The notes under the pieces: model-generated | Database searches by the model: none | The model's input: the letters and a program-made list of their open reading frames with translations, nothing else | Told to the model about the DNA's origin: nothing | Translations under genes and position numbers: made by a program | DNA from: Spirochaetota bacterium | GTDB lineage: Bacteria > Spirochaetota > UBA12135 > COTS27 > JAFLEE01 | Assembly (NCBI GenBank): GCA_017302015.1 | Contig: JAFLEE010000033.1 | Location: forward strand, 1-47,349 | Reading direction: 5' to 3' | DNA length: 47,349 bases | Shown here: positions 24,988 to 33,934 of the stretch, piece after piece | How the letters are laid out: each line of letters begins with the position of its first letter | How positions within the stretch are numbered: position 1 is the first letter of the stretch

Positions 24988-25135
24988 AAGTCGCGGAGAT
25001 TGCAAAAAGGTTCGCCGGCAAGGTGGCACGACCCGATACAGAGGGCCGCCTCCCCTTCCTTCCCCGATCCGCCTTAGGCGGCGATCCAGGGCCGCTTCGC
25101 CAAGGCGCGAACGCGCCGCGCCGGGGAAGCAACCC

Positions 25136-27769
25136 CTATTCCCCCTGCCTCGGGAGGTACGGCGTGATGTCGGTCTTCCTGCTATTGAGGGCCCCCGCGC
25201 GGAATCGCAGCACCGCCACGGCATGGGGAAGCGCCGCGTTTTCCGAGGCCGCGACCTGGTCTTCCCCGAAGACGTCGCCCAGGATATGGGTGAGGAAGGC
25301 GCGCTCGGCCACGGGGCCGCCCTCCACGGAGGGGGAAAGGGCGATGCCGTCGAGGCGGGGATGGTTCCGCCATCGGGCGAGGAAGAGGCGGAATTGGCTG
25401 GCGACCTGGTCGTTGGTGCGGTCGAAACGGATCCAGATCTCGTCGCGCAGGGAGACCGGGGGCTCGCGGTCGGCGAACGACTCGGCGGCCCCGCGCACGG
25501 TGCTGATCATCTGGAGGAAGAAATCCACCCCGGGCTGGGTGGCGCGCACCTCGGCCATGCGCCGCAGCCACGCGTTGAGGATGGGCGCTCGCAGGCGCTC
25601 GAAGGTGGGGCGATTGCCCGGGTAGAGTTTGCTCTGGCCGACGTTGAAACGCGCGTTCTGCACCTTGGTATCGCTGAAGAGGCGGAGATCATCCCCGGCG
25701 GCGGCGGAAGCGAGGTGGGCCTCGACCAAGCGCTCCTTCATGGCGTAGATGCGGGCGTAGAAAGAATGCAGTTCGGGATGGGTGAGCAGGCGCCGCAGGG
25801 CCGTGGCCACCCCCGCGGGGGTATGGGGAAGGTCTTCCAGGCCTAGGATCTCGACTTCTTCCCCCGCCTGGAGGCTCTTGAGGCGGTTCACCAATTCGCA
25901 CACGACCTCGAGGTCGCGCCAGCCGGCCTTAGCCAGCAGGTCGGTGTCGTCGAGGATCGCGTTGAGGAAGCAGAGGTACTCGGCCGATTCGCGGTGCGGG
26001 TGCACCCAATGGGCCGCGCCCGAGCGCCGACGGGCCTCCTCCTTGGCGATCAGACGCCGCGCCAAACTCAAGGACGCCTCGCCTTCCGGCCCGGGAGGAA
26101 GGGCCTGCCGCCGCTGGCGGGCGAGGGATTCGCTGGACTGGCCCCGCAGGGAATAGCGGTCGTGGCGGGCGAAGGAGAACTCCGCCAGGAGGGTGTTGGA
26201 GGATTGGACGTCGCTCACCGAGATGGCGGCCGCGCTGCGCGTGCGGATCTCGCTCTTATGGTGGTCGATGACCGAGATCACCTCGAGATGGCCGGCCAGG
26301 GAGATCTCGTGCCCGTTGGCGAAATCCCGCAGGCTCACCGTGCCCTGGATCGGCTTCTCCAATTCCTCCGCGTGGATCGTGCCCACGGGCAGGAGTTTGC
26401 CCGACCGGGTGGGGAAGACGACGGTGATGTGCTCGTAATTGTGGATCTTGTCGCGGATCTCGTCGATGGTGGCCCGGGTCGTGACGTAATTGGGGGAAAA
26501 GCCCAGCACCTCGTGCTTGACCTGCATCACGACGTCCATGCGCAGGGTATGGGCGCCCACTTGCCGCACGGCCCGGGAGAGCGCCCCGTGCACGGCCTCG
26601 AAGGCGCGGAAGACGGGGGCCACGCCCGCCTTCAGGAGGCCCGCCCCGTCCCACAGGTCGTCTTCCAAGAGCCGATCCAGGGCCGCGAAGTACGAGGCGA
26701 AATCGCTGCCCGTGCGCTCGTCGAAGCACCGCAAGACCTGCTTCAGCGGCGTCGCCCCGCCCCCCTCCAGCCCGTAGATCTTCGAGAGGAGGGCGTCGAG
26801 TTCCCGGGGATCGTCGGGCAGGTGCCCCACCGAGAGATCATGGGGCCATTGGAACGGCCGCTCGGACAAGGAGGCCACGGCGGCCGCCACCTCGGCCCGG
26901 GTGAGGGAATCCTTGCCGAAAGAGAGGCTCAGTTCCGCGGTGACGAGGCGCAGGTACTCCCGCAGGGCCCCGGTGAGGGTTCGACGCACCCGGCCCACGG
27001 TATCGATGTCGCCCAGGCGCCAGTCGCCCACGTAGAAGCCGCCCTCGTCCACCATCACGATGGCGTTCTGGTAGCGGTTGTGCCGGTAGGTGGTGAGGTC
27101 GCGCTCGCCCCGGGCGAGGATGAAGCGGTCGCGGGTGAGGATATCGTGCCCCACGTGGGCGATGTGGCGGCGGTCCTTGGCGAGGCGGGTGAAGACATGG
27201 GGGGTGAAGAGTTCGTCGAAGAGGAAGGCGGTCTCGTCTCCCGGGCGCCCGCCGGGCAGGTTCCAGATATGCAGCGCGCTCCCCACCCGGGCCGCGAAGG
27301 CATCGAGCCAGGTGATGAAACTCGCCGTCGTGGTGTCGATGTCGGGCGGGTTATGGGCGGTGACGGTATGGCTTCCGGGATGGATCTTGCCCCCGCCGAT
27401 GGGGAAGACCTGCTGGTAGGCTTCGCGGGGCAGGTACTCGCCGACGAGTTTCCCGCGCACGAGCCGGTTCTCCTCGAAGGAGAGGCCCGAGTCGTGGCCG
27501 AGCCAGGATTCGAACCCGGTCTGGTTGAGGCGCGAATCGAGGATCTTCTCTTCGGTGATGCGCGCGAGGTACTTCAGGAAGGGGACGAGGAGGAAGCAGG
27601 GGGACGGGGTGGCCTGGATGAGGCCCAAGAGTTCGCGGTTGACGATCTCGAACCGCTCCTGCGGGGGGAGCGCGCGGAACGACGCCTCCCGGAACCGCTC
27701 GAGGAGGGCCCCGGTCCCGGGGAAATCGTCCATTGGAAGCGCGAGGGCGCCGATGCTCTGGTTCGCCAT
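25136..27769 (-). CDS. Very large DHH / family II pyrophosphatase-like phosphoesterase
   Basis: The 877-residue protein carries the metal motifs of the DHH superfamily in the right order. AHNPPDIDTTTASF gives H139-x3-D143-x-D145, the exact spacing of family II pyrophosphatases. VISVIDHHKSE holds the D-H-H triplet (502-504). FLNAILDDTDLL (601-612) matches the ILSDT motif that carries the last metal ligand. About 350 residues separate the first motif from DHH, where a normal pyrophosphatase has about 85; the whole protein is nearly three times the usual length. The insert and the C-terminal 250 residues match nothing I recognise. No signal or membrane segment is seen. It likely cleaves a phosphoanhydride or a nucleotide signal with Mn2+. 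It follows the kinase-regulator-CheB operon by 109 bp on the same strand and may belong to it. Confidence 0.6.
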   Translation of the reverse strand: MANQSIGALALPMDDFPGTGALLERFREASFRALPPQERFEIVNRELLGLIQATPSPCFLLVPFLKYLARITEEKILDSRLNQTGFESWLGHDSGLSFEENRLVRGKLVGEYLPREAYQQVFPIGGGKIHPGSHTVTAHNPPDIDTTTASFITWLDAFAARVGSALHIWNLPGGRPGDETAFLFDELFTPHVFTRLAKDRRHIAHVGHDILTRDRFILARGERDLTTYRHNRYQNAIVMVDEGGFYVGDWRLGDIDTVGRVRRTLTGALREYLRLVTAELSLSFGKDSLTRAEVAAAVASLSERPFQWPHDLSVGHLPDDPRELDALLSKIYGLEGGGATPLKQVLRCFDERTGSDFASYFAALDRLLEDDLWDGAGLLKAGVAPVFRAFEAVHGALSRAVRQVGAHTLRMDVVMQVKHEVLGFSPNYVTTRATIDEIRDKIHNYEHITVVFPTRSGKLLPVGTIHAEELEKPIQGTVSLRDFANGHEISLAGHLEVISVIDHHKSEIRTRSAAAISVSDVQSSNTLLAEFSFARHDRYSLRGQSSESLARQRRQALPPGPEGEASLSLARRLIAKEEARRRSGAAHWVHPHRESAEYLCFLNAILDDTDLLAKAGWRDLEVVCELVNRLKSLQAGEEVEILGLEDLPHTPAGVATALRRLLTHPELHSFYARIYAMKERLVEAHLASAAAGDDLRLFSDTKVQNARFNVGQSKLYPGNRPTFERLRAPILNAWLRRMAEVRATQPGVDFFLQMISTVRGAAESFADREPPVSLRDEIWIRFDRTNDQVASQFRLFLARWRNHPRLDGIALSPSVEGGPVAERAFLTHILGDVFGEDQVAASENAALPHAVAVLRFRAGALNSRKTDITPYLPRQGE

Positions 27770-27878
27770 GAGGGCCCCATCCTACCCTCGAGCGTTCCCC
27801 GGCGCGCGCGCTTCCCCGGGGATCCTTCCCGAGAATCAGGCCCCCGCTTGTCTTGAATGCCGCGCGCCCGAGGCGGCG

Positions 27879-28436
27879 TCAGCCCGCCCAAGCGATCATG
27901 GCGGCCCGGATCTGCGCCGGGGCGAGGCTGCGCTCCACGCAGCCCGACTCCACCGCCACGCGGGGCATGCCGTAGACGGCGCAGCTGCCCTCTTCTTGGG
28001 CCAGGGTCACGGCCCCGAGGCGCCTCAGGTGGGCCAGGCCCGCCGCCCCGTCATGGCCCATGCCGGAGAGGATGATCCCCATGAGACGGCTCCCCGGGGC
28101 GGGCTCCTGGACGGAGAGGAAGGTGACGTCGGCGGCGGGGCAGACATAATTCACCCGTTCGCCGCGGACGAGGCGCATGCGCCGGTTGCCCACGAGTTCC
28201 AGGTGCACGTCGCTCGGCGCGATGAAGGCCGCCCCGCTTTGGAGCGCTTTCCCGTCCTCCGCGAGGGCCACCCGCATCGCCGTGAGGGAGCCGAGGCGCT
28301 CGCGCACCGAATCGTTGATGAGGACGGGCATGTGCTGGACGATGACCACGCAGGCGTCGAGCGCGGGGAGATCCCGGAAGATCCCGTCGAGGGCCACGAG
28401 GCCGCCGCAGGAGGAGGCGATGAGGATGAGGTTCAT
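27879..28436 (-). CDS. Stand-alone CheB-type methylesterase domain protein
   Basis: The 185-residue protein is a bare CheB catalytic domain without the usual receiver. The triad is intact: Ser9 in IASSCGG, His35 in VIVQHMP and Asp129 in GMGHDGAAG, and the linking motifs FIAPSDVHLEL and YGMPRVAVESG are typical. In chemotaxis CheB removes methyl esters (or deamidates Gln) on receptor glutamates. No receptor or CheR methyltransferase gene is in the window, so the target is unknown. Its ATG overlaps the stop of the response-regulator gene (ATGA), so a two-protein equivalent of full-length CheB is plausible, with the separate regulator acting as its receiver. Confidence 0.85.
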   Translation of the reverse strand: MNLILIASSCGGLVALDGIFRDLPALDACVVIVQHMPVLINDSVRERLGSLTAMRVALAEDGKALQSGAAFIAPSDVHLELVGNRRMRLVRGERVNYVCPAADVTFLSVQEPAPGSRLMGIILSGMGHDGAAGLAHLRRLGAVTLAQEEGSCAVYGMPRVAVESGCVERSLAPAQIRAAMIAWAG

Positions 28437-28828
28437 GGCCGCACGGCCCCCGGCGCGGGGGGGAGGAAGTCGAGCCACTGGCTGACCGCGCGCACCAGGG
28501 CATCGCCGTCGAAGGGCTTGGTGAAATAATCCAGCACGGCCTCCTGGAGGCCCTCCATCTTGGCGTCGGGGGTCTCGCGGGCCGTGAGCATGAGCACGTG
28601 GCAGCCCGCGAGCAGGCCCCGCTCGGCGAGCAGGCGTATCGTGTCCCAGCCGTCGAGGCCGGGCATCATGATATCCATGAGCACGATGCCGCGGTAGCCG
28701 CCGGCGACGAGGCCCAGGCATTCCTCCCCATTGGAGGCCTCAAGCACCTCCCAGCCCTCCGACTCGAAGAGCACCCGCACCGTGTAGCGGATGGACGGTT
28801 CGTCGTCCACGATGAGAAGGCGTTTCAT
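28433..28828 (-). CDS. Single-domain response regulator
   Basis: The 131-residue protein is one receiver domain. The acidic pair D8-D9 (LLIVDDEPSIRYTV), the phosphorylated D52 (IVLMDIMMPGLDGWD), T82 (LMLTARE) and K104 (YFTKPFDG) are all present. There is no output domain, so it must work through a partner, most likely the CheB-type esterase that overlaps it downstream, or as a phosphate relay. It overlaps the kinase gene upstream by ATGA as well, so all three are translationally coupled. Kinase, receiver and esterase should form one pathway. Confidence 0.93.
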   Translation of the reverse strand: MKRLLIVDDEPSIRYTVRVLFESEGWEVLEASNGEECLGLVAGGYRGIVLMDIMMPGLDGWDTIRLLAERGLLAGCHVLMLTARETPDAKMEGLQEAVLDYFTKPFDGDALVRAVSQWLDFLPPAPGAVRP

Positions 28829-31251
28829 GCGGTCCTCCCTGGATCGGCCCTTTGGAGGGCGAAATGCACGGCCGAGCCCTTTCCCGGGCCCGCGCTCTCG
28901 GCCCAGATGCGGCCCCCGTGCTTCTCGACGATGCGCCGGCAGATCGAGAGGCCCAGGCCGCTGGAGCCCAGGTCATGGCGGGAGGGGTCGGCCTTGTAGA
29001 ACTCGTCGAAGATCCGGGCGAGCTGGCCTTCCGTCATGCCCACGCCCGAATCGCTGACCGTGAAGCGCACCGTGCCCCCCTCGGGCCGGGCCTCGAGGCG
29101 GACCTGGCCGCCCGACGGGGTGAACTTCGCCGCGTTGCGCACCAGGTTCTCGACGAGCTCCTCGAAGCGCAGGGGGTCCATGCGCACCGGGATCCCCGCG
29201 GGGACGAGGTTCTCCACACGCACGCCGCCCTTCTCGAAGATGATCGTGTTGCGCCGCAGCACCTTCTCGACCGCGGGGCCCGGCTCGGCGTCCACCAATT
29301 TGAGGACCGCCGACGGCGCGTTGAGCCGCGCCAGGGAGAGCGTGCGCAGCACGAGATCCTGGATGAACGAGACATTCTCGATGACCACCTCGAGCATGCG
29401 CCTCGGCGCCGGCTCGCGGGTCTGTTCGAGGATCTTCGGCAGGAGCGCCACCAGGGGCGTGAGGGGATTCTTGAGGTCGTGGCCGAGGAGGTTGATGAAC
29501 TCGTCCTTCTGCTTGAGGAGCTTCTCCATCTCGCGGTAGGTCTTGCGCTCCGATTCCTCCGCCAGGCGCCGCGACAGGTGGATCGAGGCCAGGTTCCCGA
29601 GCTCGGCGAGGATCCGCGGCGCCTCGTCGAAGAGGTCGGCCCGGGGGAGGTCCTCGGCGCGCACCTCGAAGATGAACCAACCGACGAAGCATTCCCGGAC
29701 CCGGAACGGCTGGAGGGCCACCAGGGCGAGGCCCGCCCAATGCTCGACGATGGGCCAATCCCCCGCGCGGCCGCGCACCGCCTCGGGGGTCAGCACCTGG
29801 AAGACGGGGCGCGAGAGCCATTCGGGGATCGGCACCGAGACCACCCGCCCCAACCCCGGCTCGAGCCCGGGAAGGCGCCACTCGACGGCGCAGCGCAGCG
29901 GGCTGGCGGGGTCGTCTTCCCTCAGGAAACGATGGAAGGCGGCGCGCGAGGCGCCCAAGGCGGGGCCGATATGGGAGAGGAGGGCGAGCAGCAGGGAGTC
30001 TTCCCCCAGGTCCTGCTCCATGGCTTTCCGCCAGATCTCGGCGCGCAGGCCGTTGACGCGGTTCTGGCGCTCGAGGATCTGCTCGGCCTGGAGTTTTTCC
30101 CGGAAGACTTCGTCGATGTCGTCCTTGATGATGGCGACGGCCTCGTAGAGCGGCCGGAAGAGGTGGGTCTCGCTATAGGCGCCCCGCTCCTCCACCTCGC
30201 CGTCGCGGTCCCAGTGGATCGAGCCGAGCACGCCCAGGAATTCCTGGATGCCCTCTTCGACGTGCGCCTGGGCCACCGCGCCGCGGCGCGCCGGATCCCG
30301 CGACTGGGAGCGAAGGGGGAGCGGCCCCTTGGCGCGGTCCTTTTGGATGAGCGCATCGGCGTCCTCGGGGCCCTCCACCTGATAGACCCCGATCGGGGAA
30401 AAACGCCGACTGACGTTGATCATCATGCGCATGGTGCGGTTGAGGCCGAAGACCGCGGCGAAACGGCAGGGGAACTCGTCGTGGAGCGCCTTGAGGCGCT
30501 CGATATAATGCACGCGCGCCTGCCATTGGACGGCGCGGACCCCCTCCCAATCGGCGATGGCGTACCATAGCCCGCGCGGGCGCGCCATGGACGAGAGCGC
30601 CGCGCGGTAGGCGGCGAAGATCGCGTCCAGGTGGGACTCCTTCAATTTGCCGCGGGCGCTCTGGTGGAGGACCTCGTCATCCCGCACGCGGAAATCCAGT
30701 TGGAAATCGTCGAACGCGACGCGCAGTTCCTCCGGCGGGACCGGGGGGGCGATCGGGAGCGCCGCCGTGGCGCCCTTGGTCGCGCGTTCCTGGGTCCACC
30801 TTACGGCTGCGGGGTAGTCCCGAGCGATCTCCACCGGGAAGCGGGGGCGGCTGATGCGCACGCCGATCTTGATGGTGATGCGTAAGACCTCGCTCACGCC
30901 GAAGAAGACCACCCCCTTCATCCGCGGATCCGAACGGCGCCATTCCAAGTACGCTTTCCGCGCTTCCCGGGTCGCCCCGTTCAAGGCCGAGAAATCTTCG
31001 ATGGCGAAATGGGCGCCGTCCGGGGGAAAGACCTCGGCGACGAGGCGGTCGTAGGCCGCGATATAGGGCACCATATTGTCGATGCGCGACACGCCTTCCG
31101 AGCGGATGAGGAGGGTGTCCTGCCCGATCACCGAAAGGGAGACCCGGTAATGGTCGGTCCCGAAGTCGAGTCCGCACCATTCGGGCCGGGTGCGGATGGG
31201 GAGCCCGGTGGCCGGGCAGGTGGAGAGGGTCTCGACGGGGGAGGGTGTCAT
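28825..31251 (-). CDS. Soluble histidine kinase with a duplicated N-terminal domain and a GAF-like domain
   Basis: The 808-residue protein lacks membrane helices. Residues about 25-155 and 175-305 are two copies of one domain. Matching parts are HFAIEDFSALNGATREARKAYL with LWYAIADWEGVRAVQWQARVHY, and FFGVSEVLRITIKIGVRISRP with VFGLNRTMRMMINVSRRFSPI. I cannot name this domain; it is reminiscent of STAS/SpoIIAA-like modules. A GAF-like part follows (about 410-560), then a short coiled coil, the dimerisation box with His591 (INLLGHDLKNPLTP) and an ATPase domain with the N box (LVENLVRNAAKF), G1 (DSGVGM) and G2 (GSSGLGLSI). It should phosphorylate the overlapping single-domain regulator. A TATAAT lies 12 nt before the ATG. 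Confidence 0.88.
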   Translation of the reverse strand: MTPSPVETLSTCPATGLPIRTRPEWCGLDFGTDHYRVSLSVIGQDTLLIRSEGVSRIDNMVPYIAAYDRLVAEVFPPDGAHFAIEDFSALNGATREARKAYLEWRRSDPRMKGVVFFGVSEVLRITIKIGVRISRPRFPVEIARDYPAAVRWTQERATKGATAALPIAPPVPPEELRVAFDDFQLDFRVRDDEVLHQSARGKLKESHLDAIFAAYRAALSSMARPRGLWYAIADWEGVRAVQWQARVHYIERLKALHDEFPCRFAAVFGLNRTMRMMINVSRRFSPIGVYQVEGPEDADALIQKDRAKGPLPLRSQSRDPARRGAVAQAHVEEGIQEFLGVLGSIHWDRDGEVEERGAYSETHLFRPLYEAVAIIKDDIDEVFREKLQAEQILERQNRVNGLRAEIWRKAMEQDLGEDSLLLALLSHIGPALGASRAAFHRFLREDDPASPLRCAVEWRLPGLEPGLGRVVSVPIPEWLSRPVFQVLTPEAVRGRAGDWPIVEHWAGLALVALQPFRVRECFVGWFIFEVRAEDLPRADLFDEAPRILAELGNLASIHLSRRLAEESERKTYREMEKLLKQKDEFINLLGHDLKNPLTPLVALLPKILEQTREPAPRRMLEVVIENVSFIQDLVLRTLSLARLNAPSAVLKLVDAEPGPAVEKVLRRNTIIFEKGGVRVENLVPAGIPVRMDPLRFEELVENLVRNAAKFTPSGGQVRLEARPEGGTVRFTVSDSGVGMTEGQLARIFDEFYKADPSRHDLGSSGLGLSICRRIVEKHGGRIWAESAGPGKGSAVHFALQRADPGRTA

Positions 31252-31263
31252 GCGGGCTCAGGC

Positions 31264-31269
31264 ATTATA
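31264..31269 (-). promoter_or_regulatory. -10 hexamer for the kinase-regulator-CheB operon
   Basis: A perfect TATAAT on the minus strand ends 12 nt before the ATG at 31251, so the transcript leader would be about 5 nt. The obvious TTGACG is only 4 nt upstream of the -10, so it cannot be the -35, and no other good one is visible. Confidence 0.45.
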
Positions 31270-31322
31270 ACACCGTCAAAAAAGGAGACGGCCTCTTTTC
31301 TCGAACGCCCGATGGGCCCCTT

Positions 31323-31351
31323 TTGATAATTCCCCCTTCCCGCGCTAAACT
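31323..31351 (+). promoter_or_regulatory. Sigma70-type promoter of the YidB-like gene
   Basis: TTGATA (31323-31328), a 17-nt spacer and TAAACT (31346-31351) form a good promoter. In contrast to several other promoters here it is followed by a 25-nt leader with a strong ribosome site, GGGAGGGG, before the ATG at 31377. Confidence 0.6.
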
Positions 31352-31376
31352 CCTTTATCGACCTTCGGGAGGGGCC

Positions 31377-31784
31377 ATGGGACTCTTCAGCAATCTTCTC
31401 GGATTATTCCTGAGGCGCCGCGGTGGGGGCGTCCAGGCGGCGCTCCTGGAAGCAGTCGTGGGCATGCTCACGAACCGGCAATCCGGGGGGCTCTCCGGCC
31501 TCGTCAACCAATTCGGCGCCCAGGGCCTCGGCCCCATCGCCGAATCGTGGGTCGGCACGGGGAAAAACCTGCCCATCACGGCCGTCCAAATACAGCACGG
31601 GCTGGGCAACCAGGCCATCGGCCAACTCTCCCAGCGCATCGGCATCGCTCCCGAGCAACTCGCCTCCCAATTGACGACGCTCCTTCCCCGGGTGGTCGAC
31701 CGGCTCACCCCGCAGGGGCACGTCCCGCCCGCCGAACACCTCGAGACCAAGGGGTTGGAACTGCTCAAGGGCCTCTTCAAGTGA
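31377..31784 (+). CDS. YidB-family (DUF937-like) protein
   Basis: The 135-residue protein is small and rich in Gly, Leu and Gln. It carries the family sequence: SGLVNQFGAQGLGPIAESWVGTGKNLPI, then GLGNQAIGQLSQRIGIAPEQLASQLTTLLPRVVDRLTPQG. Family members such as E. coli YidB are soluble and of unknown role. GGGAGGGG stands just before the ATG, and a good promoter lies 25 nt upstream of it. The DUF6259-type hydrolase gene starts 29 bp downstream with its own ribosome site, so they may be co-transcribed, though no functional link is evident. It is divergent from the kinase operon, with 125 bp between the start codons. Confidence 0.85.
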   Translation: MGLFSNLLGLFLRRRGGGVQAALLEAVVGMLTNRQSGGLSGLVNQFGAQGLGPIAESWVGTGKNLPITAVQIQHGLGNQAIGQLSQRIGIAPEQLASQLTTLLPRVVDRLTPQGHVPPAEHLETKGLELLKGLFK

Positions 31785-31813
31785 TCTCCCGCGCCTAGCG
31801 GGGGAGAGAAGCC

Positions 31814-33931
31814 ATGCTCCTCACCAACGCACTCCTCGCCACCCTCCTCTTCCTCGAGACCCCCACGGCCCGCCTCGCCATCGATGCGGCGCGGGGCGGC
31901 GCGCTGGTGAGCCTCGTGGACAAAAAAAGCGGCCGCGAGTTCATCAACGCCCGCACGGGCCCCCTCCTCTACGAAATCCGCCTCGGCGGCGGGAGCAAGG
32001 CCCTCATCAGCGAGGCCGACGCCCGGGACGTCACCGTGAGCCGGGAAGAAAACGCCCTGCGCATCCGCTCCGCGCGCCATGAAGGGGCGGCTCTTCGGGT
32101 GGAATGCCGCCTCTGGGTGGACGCCTCCGATCTCCCCCCGGCGGGCGATACCGCCGCCGCTTCCTTCCCGGTCTTCCGCGCGTCCATCGAAATCTCCAAC
32201 GGCAGCGGGGCCGAACTCCAAACCGTGCGGTTTCCGTGCCTCACTTGGTCCAACCACTTCAGCGCGGACACCAATGGGGAATTCCTGATGCTCCCCCGAA
32301 ACGACGGGTGCCTGGTCCAGGATCCCGGCAGCCAGAATGCCACGCCCCAATCGCCCTACCCCGGCTCCGCCTCGCTCCAATGCCTCGCATGGTACGACCG
32401 GGCGGCGGGCCTCTACGCGGATCTTCGGGATGCGAATGGTTGGATGAAGATGCTCGGGGTCGAACGCAGGGGCGATGCGCTGCGGCTCTCGTTCCTCCAC
32501 GGAGTTCCCCGTTCGGAGACGGCTTCCTATCTCCTCCCCTACGACGTCACCTTCGGCACCTTCTCCGGTGATTGGCAGACGGCGGCCTCCCATTACAAGC
32601 GGTGGGCCGTGAAGCAGGCCTGGTGCCGCAAGACCCTGGCCCAGCGCGTTGGGGAGGGCGAGATGCCCAAATGGCTCCTCGATCCCTCCCTCTTCTATGT
32701 CTACACGGCGCGCGGGATCCTGGGGTCCAATCTCTATACCAATCGAATGGACCGCATGCTGCCCCAGGCCCGGGCCTGGAAAGAACTCCTCGGATCCCCC
32801 GTGGTCCTCATGCCGTGCGGCTGGGAGAAGAAGGACATCTGGGTCACCCCCGATTATTTCCCGCCCCTGGGCGGCGCCAAGGCCTTCGCCCAGCTCAACC
32901 AAGACCTCCACCGGGAGGGCCACCACGCCTTCGTCTTCCTCTCCGGCTTGAAGTGGACCCTGGAAAAACGCCTGGAGGACCGCGGCGTGCGCGTCGATCA
33001 ATGGGCCGATTTTTCCAATCGCGGGATGGCCTGGGCGACGGTGAGCACCCAGGGCGTGGTCCAGATCGACGGCGCCCCCGACCGCGACGTGGGCCGCAAC
33101 GCGAGCATCTGCGTCGCCACGCCCATGGCGAGGGAGATCCTCCTCGGGAATACCCTCGCCGGCTTGGGGCTCGGTTTGGATGTCGTCCAAGCTGACCAGA
33201 TCGTCGGCGGCGGCGTGCCCGTTTGCTGGGCCACCGGCCACGGCCATCCGCCCGGCTACGGCAATTGGGCCGCGAAGGCGCTCTACGCGCTCTACGAGCG
33301 CATCCGCCGCGAGGGGCGCGCGGCCCATCCCGATTTCGCCTGGTCGATGGAAGAACCCAACGAATATTTCATGCCGGTCCTCGATACGGTCCACGCGCGG
33401 GACTACGCCCAGGGGCGCTGGCCGCGGGACGGCCGCACGACCATCGGCATTCCCCTCTTCTCCCACGTCTACCACGAGTACCAGCACGGCTACGGTGGAG
33501 ACTCCTGCGCCGTGAGCGACAAGAAGGGCGGCAATACCCTCTACCAGCAGGGGATGAATCTGGTGTGCGGCCGCGCGCCCGCCGTGGCGGTTTGGACGCG
33601 GGACTACGACCCGGCGACGACCCACCCCTTCCAAATCCGCCTCCTCAAGGGCCACCTGGAACTCTGGAAAACCAAGGCCGATTTCCTCGCCCTGGGCGAG
33701 CGCGAAGAGAGCCGGGATCTCCCCGCGCCGAGGCTGCTCCTCAAGTTCTGGCAGGGAAGCGGCAAGCCCCAGCGCGAACTGGAGGTCCCCGCGGTGCTGC
33801 GCGGCGCCTGGGTGAACGCCCGGGGCGCTCGGGGGGAAGTCTGGGCCTGCATCGCCGATGCCGCCGTCACCATCACCAACCGGGGCGAGGCCGTCACCCT
33901 GGAACCCGGCGAGGTGCGCTGGCGCGAGTGA
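31814..33931 (+). CDS. Putative DUF6259-type glycoside hydrolase
   Basis: The 705-residue protein starts with a weak signal-like segment. A beta-sandwich follows, of the kind that precedes a TIM barrel in GH31/GH36-type enzymes (about 15-265, with ARLAIDAARGGALVSLVDKKSGREF), and then a barrel region. Conserved-looking barrel stretches are SPVVLMPCGWEKKDIWVTPDYFPP, GLDVVQADQIVGGG (Asp) and the acidic WSMEEPNEYFMPVL. A final small beta domain reads GAWVNARGARGEVWAC. This is the layout I associate with DUF6259 proteins, which are thought to be glycosidases; I cannot assign the catalytic residues. A purine-rich ribosome site (GGGGGAGAGAAG) precedes the ATG. It is convergent with the esterase at 33935, only 3 bp apart. 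Confidence 0.65.
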   Translation: MLLTNALLATLLFLETPTARLAIDAARGGALVSLVDKKSGREFINARTGPLLYEIRLGGGSKALISEADARDVTVSREENALRIRSARHEGAALRVECRLWVDASDLPPAGDTAAASFPVFRASIEISNGSGAELQTVRFPCLTWSNHFSADTNGEFLMLPRNDGCLVQDPGSQNATPQSPYPGSASLQCLAWYDRAAGLYADLRDANGWMKMLGVERRGDALRLSFLHGVPRSETASYLLPYDVTFGTFSGDWQTAASHYKRWAVKQAWCRKTLAQRVGEGEMPKWLLDPSLFYVYTARGILGSNLYTNRMDRMLPQARAWKELLGSPVVLMPCGWEKKDIWVTPDYFPPLGGAKAFAQLNQDLHREGHHAFVFLSGLKWTLEKRLEDRGVRVDQWADFSNRGMAWATVSTQGVVQIDGAPDRDVGRNASICVATPMAREILLGNTLAGLGLGLDVVQADQIVGGGVPVCWATGHGHPPGYGNWAAKALYALYERIRREGRAAHPDFAWSMEEPNEYFMPVLDTVHARDYAQGRWPRDGRTTIGIPLFSHVYHEYQHGYGGDSCAVSDKKGGNTLYQQGMNLVCGRAPAVAVWTRDYDPATTHPFQIRLLKGHLELWKTKADFLALGEREESRDLPAPRLLLKFWQGSGKPQRELEVPAVLRGAWVNARGARGEVWACIADAAVTITNRGEAVTLEPGEVRWRE

Positions 33932-33934
33932 ACC

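Noticed and set aside
27495-27530. A tRNA-like GGATTCGAACCC element
   Set aside because: It lies inside the coding sequence of the DHH protein, in frame, and no acceptor or anticodon stems fit around it.
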